Source: Bacillus sp. 165 (GTDB lineage: Bacteria; Bacillota; Bacilli; Bacillales; Bacillaceae_G). From it: 64,000 nt of DNA. Shown here in pieces: positions 43,993 to 52,601 of this stretch. A program made the translations under genes and the position numbers. The DNA is taken from assembly GCF_017742235.1 (NCBI RefSeq), contig NZ_JAGHKQ010000011.1:1-64000 (forward strand). The letters are read 5' to 3'. Position 1 is the stretch's first letter; each line of letters begins with the position of its first letter. The notes below the pieces were generated by a model. It worked only from the letters and a program-made list of their open reading frames with translations, made no database searches and was not told where the DNA came from.

Positions 43993-44067
43993 AACTATAC
44001 TCCGTTCTTTCCTATTCTCTCCCGATTATTTTGAATTGTAGCACATTATCCTTCTGCTGCCCACTCA

Positions 44068-44382
44068 TTACATGCCGTCAATAATCCCCATTTTTCCAAT
44101 AAGCTCCTGCGCTTCATCATCGCCGAGCTCATAAACCATACGATACGCCTGCTGTAAGTTCTCATCATACGCATCATTTTGCGGATCATTATGATACTCC
44201 TCAAATGGAACATGCGACCGTAAAAACGATTTAACATCAGCCTCATGAGCTCTGTCAAAATACTCCCTAAGCATGATAATTTCGTCATCAGTTGCCTCAA
44301 TTTTAAAGCTGTAAGTTGTATCTGATTTGGAGCGTGAAATCTCTCCACTCCCCATAGAAATATAATAAGTATGCTTTTCCAT
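44068..44382 (-). CDS. Conserved Bacillus protein of unknown function (104 aa)
   Basis: A soluble acidic protein; MEKHTYYISMGSGEI start, then a helix-rich part with FEEYHNDPQNDAYDENL and YELGDDEAQELIGKMGI. It resembles a family of unknown proteins found beside ytkD/luxS in Bacillus, but I cannot name it. ATG 44382 is preceded by GGGGGT; the longer frame to 44421 includes this site. It is convergent with nothing and divergent from ytzI. Confidence 0.75.
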   Translation of the reverse strand: MEKHTYYISMGSGEISRSKSDTTYSFKIEATDDEIIMLREYFDRAHEADVKSFLRSHVPFEEYHNDPQNDAYDENLQQAYRMVYELGDDEAQELIGKMGIIDGM

Positions 44383-44515
44383 AATCTTACCCCCACTCTT
44401 TTTGTTACTCAGTTTTTGCAATTACGGGCGAAATATGTAATATTCCATTGCAAATTACCAAAGACTGCAAAAGACATGGTACTATAAAAAGAGAATATCA
44501 AAAAGGAGCTAGCAT

Positions 44516-44668
44516 ATGTTTACCGTACTGATTATTTCTATTATCGTCGTTATCGTTATTTTGCTTCTATCCGTACTGTCAGTAAATAAGGGCTATTCTT
44601 ACAAGCACTCTGTCGACAGTGCTGAAGATAGCCCTTATTTAGAAGATGAGGTTTCAAAAAAGAATTAA
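44516..44668 (+). CDS. ytzI: YtzI small membrane protein
   Basis: A 50-aa protein: one membrane helix ([20 protein letters not shown] at residues 1-20) and a short acidic tail containing [11 protein letters not shown], matching B. subtilis YtzI. Function unknown. AAAAAGGAG precedes ATG 44516. Its stop codon overlaps that of convergent luxS by 4 bases. The tail-coding part carries a 13-bp inverted repeat (44584-44596 with 44628-44640) with a smaller one nested inside. Confidence 0.85.
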   Translation: MFTVLIISIIVVIVILLLSVLSVNKGYSYKHSVDSAEDSPYLEDEVSKKN

Positions 44669-45138
44669 CCGAACACCTTCTCCAATTCATCTTTATCCTG
44701 GCTCAACCAATAGTTCATCAAGCGCTTTGCGCCCTCTAAATCATGAAGTTTCGCCTGTCCGCATTGTATTTCGTTGGCAGCCGGAACTTCTGTTATTTTC
44801 AGTGCATCCTTCATTGTATCCTCTAATAAGTCGATGATGTCACGCACTGTCGGCGTACCGCTCACCACAAGATAATACCCAGTTTGGCAGCCCATCGGTG
44901 AAATATCGATAATATCAAAATGATCGTATTTATAAATATATTTTCTAATGTTAACCGCTAATAAGTGTTCTAACGTATGGATTACATCAGGCTTCATCGC
45001 TTGCTTATTAGGCTGGCAAAAACGAATGTCAAACTTATTCACAATCCCATCAGTCCCAACTTTATGCACACCGCAATGTCTTACATACGGTGCTTTTACA
45101 ATTGTATGATCTAATTCAAAGCTTTCTACTGAAGGCAT
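44665..45138 (-). CDS. luxS: S-ribosylhomocysteine lyase LuxS
   Basis: Cleaves S-ribosylhomocysteine to homocysteine and DPD, the precursor of autoinducer-2, recycling the methyl cycle product. 157 aa; the metal-binding HTLEH motif lies near residues 54-58 and the third ligand Cys in EIQCGQAK near 126. The catalytic Cys is in GCQTGYY near 84. GGAGAGAGCA precedes ATG 45138. Confidence 0.97.
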   Translation of the reverse strand: MPSVESFELDHTIVKAPYVRHCGVHKVGTDGIVNKFDIRFCQPNKQAMKPDVIHTLEHLLAVNIRKYIYKYDHFDIIDISPMGCQTGYYLVVSGTPTVRDIIDLLEDTMKDALKITEVPAANEIQCGQAKLHDLEGAKRLMNYWLSQDKDELEKVFG

Positions 45139-45251
45139 ACTGCTCTCTCCTCATTCCCTTTTAATTTATTGTATTCCGATGTATTTAATATGATATAATC
45201 TTTTGATTCATTAGTAAAGAAATATGTGACGTGAGTTCTCTATCCAATATA

Positions 45252-45260
45252 TGCTATAAT
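45252..45260 (+). promoter_or_regulatory. Extended -10 promoter of yidD
   Basis: TGCTATAAT at 45252-45260: an extended -10 with consensus hexamer and no clear -35. The yidD start codon is 32 bases downstream. Confidence 0.5.
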
Positions 45261-45291
45261 TTGCGTATCATATGAGTGAAGGAGTAAAAAT

Positions 45292-45516
45292 ATGAAGTAT
45301 GTCTTACTGGGGCTAATTCGCTTTTATCAAAAGTTCATTTCACCGGTGAAGCCGCCGACATGCCGGTTTTATCCGACATGCTCGGCCTACGGAATGGAAG
45401 CCATCCAACGTCACGGCGCCTTAAAGGGCAGCTGGCTGACCGCAAAACGTATCGGCAAATGTCATCCGTTTCATCCCGGCGGCTTTGATCCGGTTCCAGA
45501 AAAAAAGGAGAGTTAG
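45292..45516 (+). CDS. yidD: Membrane protein insertion efficiency factor YidD
   Basis: A 74-aa inner-membrane-associated protein helping YidC/SecYEG insertion. FYQKFISP, the [11 protein letters not shown] motif near residue 24 and the C-terminal [13 protein letters not shown] are diagnostic. B. subtilis name ytjA. AAGGAG precedes ATG 45292. It overlaps the end of the convergent carbonic anhydrase gene by 4 bases. Confidence 0.96.
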   Translation: MKYVLLGLIRFYQKFISPVKPPTCRFYPTCSAYGMEAIQRHGALKGSWLTAKRIGKCHPFHPGGFDPVPEKKES

Positions 45517-46076
45517 GCTTCGTACCCGCTTACCATGAGGTCTAATCTTCCTGTTTTTGGGTCAATAACTAATCCATGCACAGGCACATCTTGCGGCATT
45601 AACGGATGCTTCCGAATTGTTTCTACACTATGTTTCACACTGTCTTCTACACAGTCAAATCCGTGTAAAAACCGTTCAAAATCTACTCCTGAATACTGCA
45701 ATGTTTCCAATTTTTCCTCACTTACACCGCGCTCTTTCATCTTCTTTAATGTGCTTTCAGCCTTAAGGCTTGCCATCCCGCAATCATAATGTCCAATGAC
45801 GCACACTTCATCTGCACCAAGTTCGTAAATCGCCACTAGAATACTTCTCATGATACTTCCAAACGGATGCGATACCAACGCTCCGGCAGTTTTAATAATT
45901 TTTGCATCACCGTTGCCCAAATGCATAGCTTTCGGCAGCAGCTCCACTAAACGAGTATCCATACAAGATAAGATAACAAGACGCTTATGAGGGAACTTAT
46001 CTGTTTGGAATTTCTCATATTCCTTATTTTCAACAAACTGTTCGTTATGGGATAAAATCTCATCTAAAATTTTCAT
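45513..46076 (-). CDS. ytiB: Beta-carbonic anhydrase YtiB
   Basis: Zinc enzyme hydrating CO2 to bicarbonate, 187 aa. Zinc ligands are Cys in LSCMDTR near residue 37 (with the Asp-Arg dyad) and His and Cys in IGHYDCG near 96-101. The start is ATG 46076 with AAAGGAG before it; the longer frame to 46145 adds unrelated residues. It overlaps yidD by 4 bases at its end. Confidence 0.93.
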   Translation of the reverse strand: MKILDEILSHNEQFVENKEYEKFQTDKFPHKRLVILSCMDTRLVELLPKAMHLGNGDAKIIKTAGALVSHPFGSIMRSILVAIYELGADEVCVIGHYDCGMASLKAESTLKKMKERGVSEEKLETLQYSGVDFERFLHGFDCVEDSVKHSVETIRKHPLMPQDVPVHGLVIDPKTGRLDLMVSGYEA

Positions 46077-46183
46077 TGTATAATCTCCTTTACTAAAAAA
46101 AAATGTATCCTCTTTCATTTTTCTTCTTTTTCTAAAAATAATCAAGTAATTTTACTTTTGTTTTATTAGATCTACACGATAAC

Positions 46184-46250
46184 AATTGCTCCGCTTTAAT
46201 AAAAGAATTGCTTCCATTCTTTCAATAATTGCTCTTTTTCATCACTCCAA
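46184..46250. repeat. Degenerate 21-22 bp array, locus 4
   Basis: AATTGCT at 46184, 46206 and 46227 (spacing 22 and 21), each followed by a CC/TCC pyrimidine run. Between ytiB and the HAD phosphatase gene. Confidence 0.5.
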
Positions 46251-46262
46251 TTTCCCGCATCC

Positions 46263-46892
46263 TTAATAAGCACCTACAATATTTAAAACCTCCTGCGGTG
46301 AATGTGCCATATAGTCCGGATTTTTCTTCTGTACCAGCTCAATCGCATCATATCCCCATCCGGCCCAAATGATAGGAACACCGCTTTTTTCGCAAGCTTC
46401 AATATCTCTTACCTCATCGCCTATATAAATAACTTCTGATTTATCTAGCTTACGAGTATGAAGAAACTTTTTAATAATCTTATCCTTACCAAAAATTTTA
46501 CTGGAGCATAAAATTTCTTCAACATGATTGATTTGATTATTTTCAAGAAATTTTTGAATATTATTTGCGGAATTAGAAGAAATAATCGCCATCTTATATC
46601 CTCGTCTATTCAGTCCATCTAGTAATTCTTTTATTCCGTCAAATAAAATAACATCCTTAATAGAAACTTGATACCTCTTATAAAACTCCGGTGCCATAAT
46701 AGGAATTTTGAGAAGAGAAAAATTATAGTGCTTGCAGCGTTCCTTAATCGACAACTTTTGCATTTCCTCAATTTCTTCATATTTAATCTTCTTATATTTA
46801 TATTTCTCCGAAAGCTGATTCCATATCGAAATAAATACCTCTTTCGAATCTGCCAGCGTGCCGTCAAAATCAAATAGAATGTACTTGATCAT
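46263..46892 (-). CDS. HAD-superfamily phosphatase (phosphoglycolate-phosphatase-like)
   Basis: HAD hydrolase of 209 aa, subfamily IA. Motif I DFDGTLADS near residue 8, motif II ISSNS near 104, motif III Lys (GKDKI near 135) and motif IV GDEVRD near 157 are all in order. Probably dephosphorylates a small sugar or nucleotide phosphate; the exact substrate is unclear. The gene is richer in A/T and Ile/Lys codons than its neighbours, which hints at acquisition. AAGGAGAGG precedes ATG 46892. Confidence 0.88.
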   Translation of the reverse strand: MIKYILFDFDGTLADSKEVFISIWNQLSEKYKYKKIKYEEIEEMQKLSIKERCKHYNFSLLKIPIMAPEFYKRYQVSIKDVILFDGIKELLDGLNRRGYKMAIISSNSANNIQKFLENNQINHVEEILCSSKIFGKDKIIKKFLHTRKLDKSEVIYIGDEVRDIEACEKSGVPIIWAGWGYDAIELVQKKNPDYMAHSPQEVLNIVGAY

Positions 46893-47422
46893 GTATTTAG
46901 GCTCCTCTCCTTTTTCAGTAACGTGTTAGAGCTATGTTCGTATAAGGCATTTTTTCTCCGTCTGAATCTCCATAATAAGAAAAAAACACCTTAAACAACT
47001 TCAATTTCTAGTAATTCACGTTAAAATCCTTCTATATCATACTTATCACGACAGCTAACATTACAAGGAAAGCTAGACTACTTTCCTATTTTGCATAAAC
47101 TCTACAACAATACATTAGCACTTTCTCAAAATATACTTCCTAAAGGATTCTGCTGATTTTCGAATATGTTCTCATTTCTTTCCATATTTTCGTATATCGG
47201 AACTTTGCACAAGGAAAAAACGATCTAAAAGACGAAATCTACTAATGGAAATAAACCGATAAAAACCTTAATTGTAGTCGATGCTCACTTTGCAGCAAAA
47301 CTCCTCTGAAGATGTTGTATCCGATGTATGTAAGCGGGAACAAGCATAACAGAATGCAGAGCTAAAAAATTGGCCTATCCTCAGAGAAAGAATTGCTAGT
47401 ATAAGAGAAAAGGGATGATAGT
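46893..47422. other. 530-base non-coding, AT-rich stretch
   Basis: I find no convincing gene, terminator or structured RNA here. Short frames have no ribosome-binding site. Only the last 30 bases hold a TATAAG-like -10 for the gene at 47423. Confidence 0.5.
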
Positions 47423-47800
47423 ATGGGACTGTTTGATGGATTGATGGGCAATGCTGCCGAGATGAATGTAGAAACAGTGCAAAAAGAACTGACTATGATT
47501 TTAGTTAAAGGAGAACAAGTAGAGCAAGCATTTAAACTTATTCGTGATATGTTTGTTTTTACTGATAAACGATTAATTCTAGTAGATAAACAAGGTATGA
47601 CCGGAAAGAAAGTAGAGTATCACTCCATTCCCTACAAAAGCATTACACACTTTAGTGTTGAAACAGCGGGGACATTCGATTTAGATGCTGAATTAAAAAT
47701 TTGGATTTCAGGCTCCTCTACACCTGTTTCCAAGGAATTTAAAAAAGACACAAATATTTTTGATGTACAAAAAACATTAGCGACATACACTATCTGCTAA
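47423..47800 (+). CDS. Bacterial PH-domain protein (YvbH-like)
   Basis: A 125-aa single bacterial pleckstrin-homology domain: VFTDKRLILVDKQGMTGKK near residue 46-65 and SIPYKSITHFSVETAGTFD near 75. No signal or membrane segment; the role is unknown. AAGGGATG precedes ATG 47423. It ends at a terminator shared with the convergent HEPN gene. Confidence 0.88.
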   Translation: MGLFDGLMGNAAEMNVETVQKELTMILVKGEQVEQAFKLIRDMFVFTDKRLILVDKQGMTGKKVEYHSIPYKSITHFSVETAGTFDLDAELKIWISGSSTPVSKEFKKDTNIFDVQKTLATYTIC

Positions 47801-47835
47801 AAAAAGCACGCAACTGCTCTAGCAGCTGCGTGCTT
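47799..47835 (-). terminator. Terminator after the HEPN gene
   Basis: AAGCACGCAgCTGCT/AGCAGtTGCGTGCTT hairpin on the minus strand (U-G inside) followed by seven T. Also faces the PH-domain gene. Confidence 0.9.
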
Positions 47836-48233
47836 CATATTGTTAACTTTTGCTTCATCACAATTAATAATTGACTGAGTGCTTGCATATATTGCAGCTT
47901 AATCCTCTCGCAAATCGGCATAGCCACATCTTCATCGTACGCATGCTGAGCCATATTGCGATCCACAATCATACTGAGCCAATGATCCATGTTATCTAAA
48001 TGGAGTGCGGTACATGATTCTTTAAAAATTAGGCGCGGCGTATGGATATTGATAATTCCTTCATACTCTAAAAAAGCCTTCATCAACTTTCTTGCTAATT
48101 CATATGTAAAGACAAAACGCTGAATAATACCGTCCACAACGATAGATTCCTCAAGCGGTAAATGAATAGCTTGGTCTAATCGTTTTAACGCTTTCTCGTA
48201 ATCCTCCAATCTGGACTGGAGCTGATCAAGCAT
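47835..48233 (-). CDS. Orphan HEPN protein (HI0074-family nucleotidyltransferase partner)
   Basis: A 132-aa helical protein of the HI0074/NTase-substrate-binding (HEPN) family: RFVFTYELARKLMKAFLEYEG near residues 39-59 and LSMIVDRNMAQHAYDE near 91-106, the latter holding the RX4H motif (RNMAQH) of HEPN ribonucleases. Normally paired with a MNT nucleotidyltransferase (HI0073) as a toxin-antitoxin; no such gene is near. It follows menC by 90 bases on the same strand with no terminator between. ATG 48233 has GGGAGGTG. Confidence 0.85.
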   Translation of the reverse strand: MLDQLQSRLEDYEKALKRLDQAIHLPLEESIVVDGIIQRFVFTYELARKLMKAFLEYEGIINIHTPRLIFKESCTALHLDNMDHWLSMIVDRNMAQHAYDEDVAMPICERIKLQYMQALSQLLIVMKQKLTI

Positions 48234-48323
48234 ATAAGCACCTCCCTGAGCATTAGCTTTTCGTTGCTTGTTACGTTCTCCTTTAAATATATCACGTTGC
48301 AGCAAGAATGTCAGATGGAATGA

Positions 48324-49439
48324 TTATCTATTTTCTTTGGAAAACTCCAAGGTTCTCACTGTAACTTCTCTTAGGCGCTCTCTGTCTACAATATGACCCA
48401 GTCCAATATTCTGAGGCACAATCACTTTTCCTTTTTCTAATATAACAGGCGGCATAATGATATCCTGCTCCCAATGACGGGAAGATGCCGAAATATCTCC
48501 TGGAATCGTAAAATTTGGCAAAGAAGCCAATGCGACGTTTTGCACACGGGAAATACCGGTTTCCAGCATACCGCCGCACCAAACAGGAAGATGATGTCGT
48601 TTACAATGATCATGGATTCGAATCGCTTCTGTCAGTCCACCGACTCTCCCCGGCTTAATATTAATAATTTTGCAGCTTCCAAGAGATACAGCAACGCGAG
48701 CATCCTCTAAGGAATGAATGCTTTCATCCAAACAAATCGGAGTGACCATCTCTTTTTGCAACATAGCATGTTCAAGAAAATCATTATCTGCGAGCGGCTG
48801 TTCGATCATCATTAATCCAAAATCATCCAAGCGCTTAAGCTGCTCTAAGTTTTCCAGCGTATACGCAGAATTAGCATCTGCCATTAACGGTAAATGAGGA
48901 AAGGCTTGCCGAATACCCTTTAGCAGTTCATAATCGTTTTCCGGCTTAATTTTCACTTTAAAACGCTGATAGCCTTCTTCAGCATATTGCTCCATCTTTT
49001 TCAGCATATTCGAAAGTGTGTCCAACCCGACAACTACACCTACTTCTATTTCTTGTTTCGTACCCCCAAGCGCGGTGGCTAATGACTGTTTACTCCGCTG
49101 TGCATATAAATCCCATAGAGCACCTTCTATCCCTGCCTTGGCCATATTATTACGCTTAATAACAGAAAATAACAGCGCCACTTCGGACGGATGTTCAATT
49201 TTGTGCTGCAATACTATCGGAATCAAAAAATCCTCCAGTATATGCAAAGCTGTTTGCACTGTTTCTTCGGTATACCATGGCTGCGAAAACGCAACAACTT
49301 CCCCCCAACCGATACACCCGTTTTCATCTTCTGCCTCAACCAAAATACTTTGTCTATCGTAATAGGTGCCATAGCTTGTGCCAAATGGTGTAACGAGCTC
49401 CATGTTTATTATATGTAACGTAACTTTTTGAATGTCCAC
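48324..49439 (-). CDS. menC: o-Succinylbenzoate synthase MenC
   Basis: Dehydrates SHCHC to o-succinylbenzoate in menaquinone synthesis; enolase superfamily, 371 aa. KVKIKP near residue 162 holds the catalytic Lys, metal ligands are ADANSAY (near 188), IEQP (near 214) and DESI (near 239), and the second Lys lies in NIKPGRVGG near 263. N-acylamino-acid racemase side activity is known in this subgroup. The start is GTG 49439, 7 nt after GAGG, and overlaps the end of menE. Confidence 0.94.
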   Translation of the reverse strand: MDIQKVTLHIINMELVTPFGTSYGTYYDRQSILVEAEDENGCIGWGEVVAFSQPWYTEETVQTALHILEDFLIPIVLQHKIEHPSEVALLFSVIKRNNMAKAGIEGALWDLYAQRSKQSLATALGGTKQEIEVGVVVGLDTLSNMLKKMEQYAEEGYQRFKVKIKPENDYELLKGIRQAFPHLPLMADANSAYTLENLEQLKRLDDFGLMMIEQPLADNDFLEHAMLQKEMVTPICLDESIHSLEDARVAVSLGSCKIINIKPGRVGGLTEAIRIHDHCKRHHLPVWCGGMLETGISRVQNVALASLPNFTIPGDISASSRHWEQDIIMPPVILEKGKVIVPQNIGLGHIVDRERLREVTVRTLEFSKENR

Positions 49440-49448
49440 ATCATAACC

Positions 49449-50879
49449 TCACAGCAGCTTGCGCAGCTCACGGCGCAGCAATTTTTTAGAAGCATTTCGC
49501 GGCAGCTCTTTTACAAAATGAACCTCTTTCGGCACTTTATAACGGGCTAATTTTTCCGTGCAGAAAGTAAGAAGCTCTTCTTCCGTTGTCTCAGTACTGT
49601 TTACTATAAATGCAACTGGCACCTGTCCCCATTGCTTATCGTCTTTTCCAATGACTCCCGCTTCTTGGACAGACGGATGCGCTAAAAGGACCTCTTCTAT
49701 TTGAGCTGGATAAATATTTTCTCCTCCAGAAATGATCAGGTCGCTTCGCCGGTCCAGTACATATAAAAATCCGTCTTCATCTAAATAACCAATATCTCCT
49801 GTATAAAGCCAGCCTTCTTTTATACTGCCCTGCGTCGCGTCTTCACGTTTCCAGTAGCCCTTCGTAACATTCGCGCCTTTTACGACAATTTCTCCTGCAC
49901 CAGTTTCATCTGTATGAACAATCCGCAGTTGGCATGGAAACAAAGGCTTTCCGGCAGATCCAACCTTTTTTAGCATATAATCTGCCGTTAGTGTACAAAT
50001 TTGCGAAGAGGTTTCTGTCATTCCATATGTTTGGTAAACCGGAATTTGTTTTTTTACACATTCTTGTAGCAATGGCATAGGTGCTGGTCCTCCGCCTAAT
50101 AACATACAACGAAACGATGATGGGTATGTACTTTCTCCAAGTTCATCTAGCATATCCGTCAGCATTTTTGCAACAACGGAAACAATCGTTACACCTCGTT
50201 CCTGTATCAATTCGTTCATACGAATTGGATGGAAGCCTTCCGCTAAAATGATGCGTATGCCATAGATGATGTTTTTCATTAAAATAGACAGCCCGCCGAC
50301 ATGAAAAAACGGCAGACAAGCAAGCCAGCAATCCTTTTCATAAAGCCCGAGATTTAAAGCAGATCCCGCTGCACTCCACCAATGATTTCCATATGTCAGC
50401 ATGACCCCTTTTGGTTTCCCAGTCGTTCCCGATGTGTAAATGATAGTCATCATATCATCTAATACAAATTCCTCTTGTACTTCATATTCCTGTTCAGGCA
50501 GCTGTTCCATTTTTTCAATAGTCATGGTCCGTATACCAGCCCCGCCAAGCTTAGCAATTAACTGTTCTTCTGTTATTAGAAATGTAGCTTCTGCATCTTC
50601 TACTTGCCAAAGCAGTTCCTCACGAGAGAGACGAATATTTAATAGCAGTGCAGTTGCTCCTACATATGCCAGCGCATGAATTACCTTCACCATATCAAAG
50701 CTGTTATTCATGAACACTGCCACGATGTCCCCCTTTTTTACTGGTAACTGTTTGCTTAACCGAAGCACTATGCTATGGAGCTCTCGAAATGTGTATGTGT
50801 CTGCATCTGTTTCGACTGCAACTCGGTCAGGCGTTAAGAAGGCGCGCTGCATAAGCCAGTTTGGTGTAGTCTGTTGCAT
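49449..50879 (-). CDS. menE: o-Succinylbenzoate-CoA ligase MenE
   Basis: Adenylate-forming enzyme activating o-succinylbenzoate with ATP and CoA; 476 aa. AMP-binding motif [15 protein letters not shown] near residue 145, [11 protein letters not shown] near 282, YTGDIGYLD near 350 and the hinge [16 protein letters not shown] near 367. AAAGGAGGGG precedes ATG 50879. A terminator lies upstream, between menB and menE, so menE-menC(-HEPN) may need their own promoter or readthrough. Confidence 0.96.
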   Translation of the reverse strand: MQQTTPNWLMQRAFLTPDRVAVETDADTYTFRELHSIVLRLSKQLPVKKGDIVAVFMNNSFDMVKVIHALAYVGATALLLNIRLSREELLWQVEDAEATFLITEEQLIAKLGGAGIRTMTIEKMEQLPEQEYEVQEEFVLDDMMTIIYTSGTTGKPKGVMLTYGNHWWSAAGSALNLGLYEKDCWLACLPFFHVGGLSILMKNIIYGIRIILAEGFHPIRMNELIQERGVTIVSVVAKMLTDMLDELGESTYPSSFRCMLLGGGPAPMPLLQECVKKQIPVYQTYGMTETSSQICTLTADYMLKKVGSAGKPLFPCQLRIVHTDETGAGEIVVKGANVTKGYWKREDATQGSIKEGWLYTGDIGYLDEDGFLYVLDRRSDLIISGGENIYPAQIEEVLLAHPSVQEAGVIGKDDKQWGQVPVAFIVNSTETTEEELLTFCTEKLARYKVPKEVHFVKELPRNASKKLLRRELRKLL

Positions 50880-50916
50880 TTATACCCCTCCTTTATTTTC
50901 AATCAGCTTAGTGATA

Positions 50917-50952
50917 GAAAAAGACTTGATGACAATTCATCAAGTCTTTTTC
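50917..50952 (-). terminator. Terminator between menB and menE
   Basis: GAAAAAGACTTGATG/CATCAAGTCTTTTTC stem with a 6-nt loop, inside the men gene row. Confidence 0.9.
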
Positions 50953-50959
50953 TCTTTAA

Positions 50960-51778
50960 TCACGGGAAGCGCGGAAATTGGCCAAAATCTGGTTTGCGTT
51001 TTTCTTTGAATGCGTCGCGTCCTTCTTTTGCTTCTTCTGTTGTATAGTACAATAGGGTTGCATCGCCTGCAAGTTGCTGTAAACCTGCAAGACCGTCTGT
51101 ATCTGCATTGAGTGCTGCTTTTAGAAAACGAAGAGCTGTCGGACTCTTTTCTAGCATTTCTTCTGCCCATTGAACTGCTTCTGCTTCTAATTGCTCAAGC
51201 GGTACAACTGTGTTGACAAGTCCCATATCCAATGCTTCCTGAGCATTATATTGACGGCATAAGTACCAAATTTCACGCGCTTTTTTATGTCCTACGATAC
51301 GAGCTAAATAGCCAGAGCCGTAACCTGCATCAAAGCTTCCTACTTTTGGTCCAGTTTGACCGAAGATTGCGTTGTCTGCTGCGATAGTTAAGTCACATAC
51401 GACATGTAATACGTGACCACCGCCAATTGCGTAGCCTGCTACTGCAGCGATAACTGGCTTCGGAATCACACGGATTAAGCGCTGCAGATCTAATACGTTT
51501 AGGCGAGGAATTTCATCTTCCCCAACGTAACCGCCGTGACCGCGTACCTTTTGGTCACCGCCAGAGCAAAATGCGCGTCCGCCCTCACCTGTTAAAATGA
51601 TAACACCTACGTTTGCATCATCACGAGCGTATGCAAATGCATCAATTAGCTCCATGACTGTTTTCGGACGGAATGCGTTATGTACTTCCGGACGATTGAT
51701 TGAAATTTTAGCAATGCCATTGTATGTAGAATAAATGATATCTTCATATTCTCTTTCTACTTTCCATTCAATAGCCAT
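50960..51778 (-). CDS. menB: 1,4-dihydroxy-2-naphthoyl-CoA synthase MenB
   Basis: Crotonase-fold enzyme closing the naphthoate ring from OSB-CoA; 272 aa. [17 protein letters not shown] near residue 65-80, [11 protein letters not shown] near 115 and [17 protein letters not shown] near 140 are diagnostic of MenB. AAGGAGG precedes ATG 51778; the longer frame to 51796 begins within that site. Last gene of menF-D-H-B. Confidence 0.96.
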   Translation of the reverse strand: MAIEWKVEREYEDIIYSTYNGIAKISINRPEVHNAFRPKTVMELIDAFAYARDDANVGVIILTGEGGRAFCSGGDQKVRGHGGYVGEDEIPRLNVLDLQRLIRVIPKPVIAAVAGYAIGGGHVLHVVCDLTIAADNAIFGQTGPKVGSFDAGYGSGYLARIVGHKKAREIWYLCRQYNAQEALDMGLVNTVVPLEQLEAEAVQWAEEMLEKSPTALRFLKAALNADTDGLAGLQQLAGDATLLYYTTEEAKEGRDAFKEKRKPDFGQFPRFP

Positions 51779-51800
51779 TTTTTCTGCCTCCTTCATTTCT

Positions 51801-52601
51801 TTATTGTAAAAACTCCCTTACTATTGTATCAAACTTTTCTGTTTGTTCCACATGAATTGCATGTCCAGCTTCGGAAATTTGAAACAACTTTGCATTCGGC
51901 AGCAATTCTTTCATCCGCTTTAGGATGCGGCAAAATTTTTCATCGTATTCTCCGCACAATAATAAAACTGGCATTGTTAAATTCGGCAGATGCTCCCACC
52001 AGGATGGCTGCTTTCCTGTTCCCATACCTCGAAGACTATTAGCTAAGCCCGTCGCATTATTTTGCAAACGCTGCTTTCGGATAGCTGCTTGCTTTTCCCT
52101 TGGCAGCCGCTTTTGCGAAGCAAAAAGGGAAATATTCTCCCAATAGTCCATAAAAGCAGAAAGTCCATTCTCTTCTATTTCTTTAGCCAAGGCTTCATCC
52201 TGATGAATACGCGCTTGTTTGTCCTGTTCCGTTTCCAAACCTGGAGTACAGCTTTCCAAAATAAGTGATGTAACTCGCTCTAAATATAAACAAGCCATAG
52301 TTAAAGCCAAACGGCCTCCCATCGAATAACCGAGAAGATGCACGTTCTGAATCTGCATCCTATCCAATAAGCACCACATATCCTCTGCCACTTTTTCAAT
52401 TTCGTACCGCTCCGCCTCAGTTGGGCTACCTGTACCCCCGTGACCGAGAATATCGACCGTAATCAAAGTATAGTTGTCCCAAGAAGTCAGAAACGACTCC
52501 CAAGTAGTCTTATCGCCAGTAAAACCATGAAGCAGCAGAAGTGGTTCTCCACTTCCCGTTACATCGTACTCATAGAGAACATCATTTATTATTTGTCTCA
52601 T
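51801..52601 (-). CDS. menH: SHCHC synthase MenH
   Basis: Alpha/beta hydrolase eliminating pyruvate from SEPHCHC; 266 aa. [14 protein letters not shown] near residue 20, nucleophile [12 protein letters not shown] near 85-96 and the C-terminal His in [11 protein letters not shown]. The ATG at 52601 overlaps the menD stop codon (ATGA), so translation is coupled; AAGGATGG lies at 8 nt. Confidence 0.93.
   Translation of the reverse strand: MRQIINDVLYEYDVTGSGEPLLLLHGFTGDKTTWESFLTSWDNYTLITVDILGHGGTGSPTEAERYEIEKVAEDMWCLLDRMQIQNVHLLGYSMGGRLALTMACLYLERVTSLILESCTPGLETEQDKQARIHQDEALAKEIEENGLSAFMDYWENISLFASQKRLPREKQAAIRKQRLQNNATGLANSLRGMGTGKQPSWWEHLPNLTMPVLLLCGEYDEKFCRILKRMKELLPNAKLFQISEAGHAIHVEQTEKFDTIVREFLQ

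Noticed and set aside
46263-47422. Horizontally acquired island
   Set aside because: The HAD gene and following 530 bases are AT-rich, but there is no integrase, transposase, direct repeat or tRNA, so transfer is not supported beyond composition.
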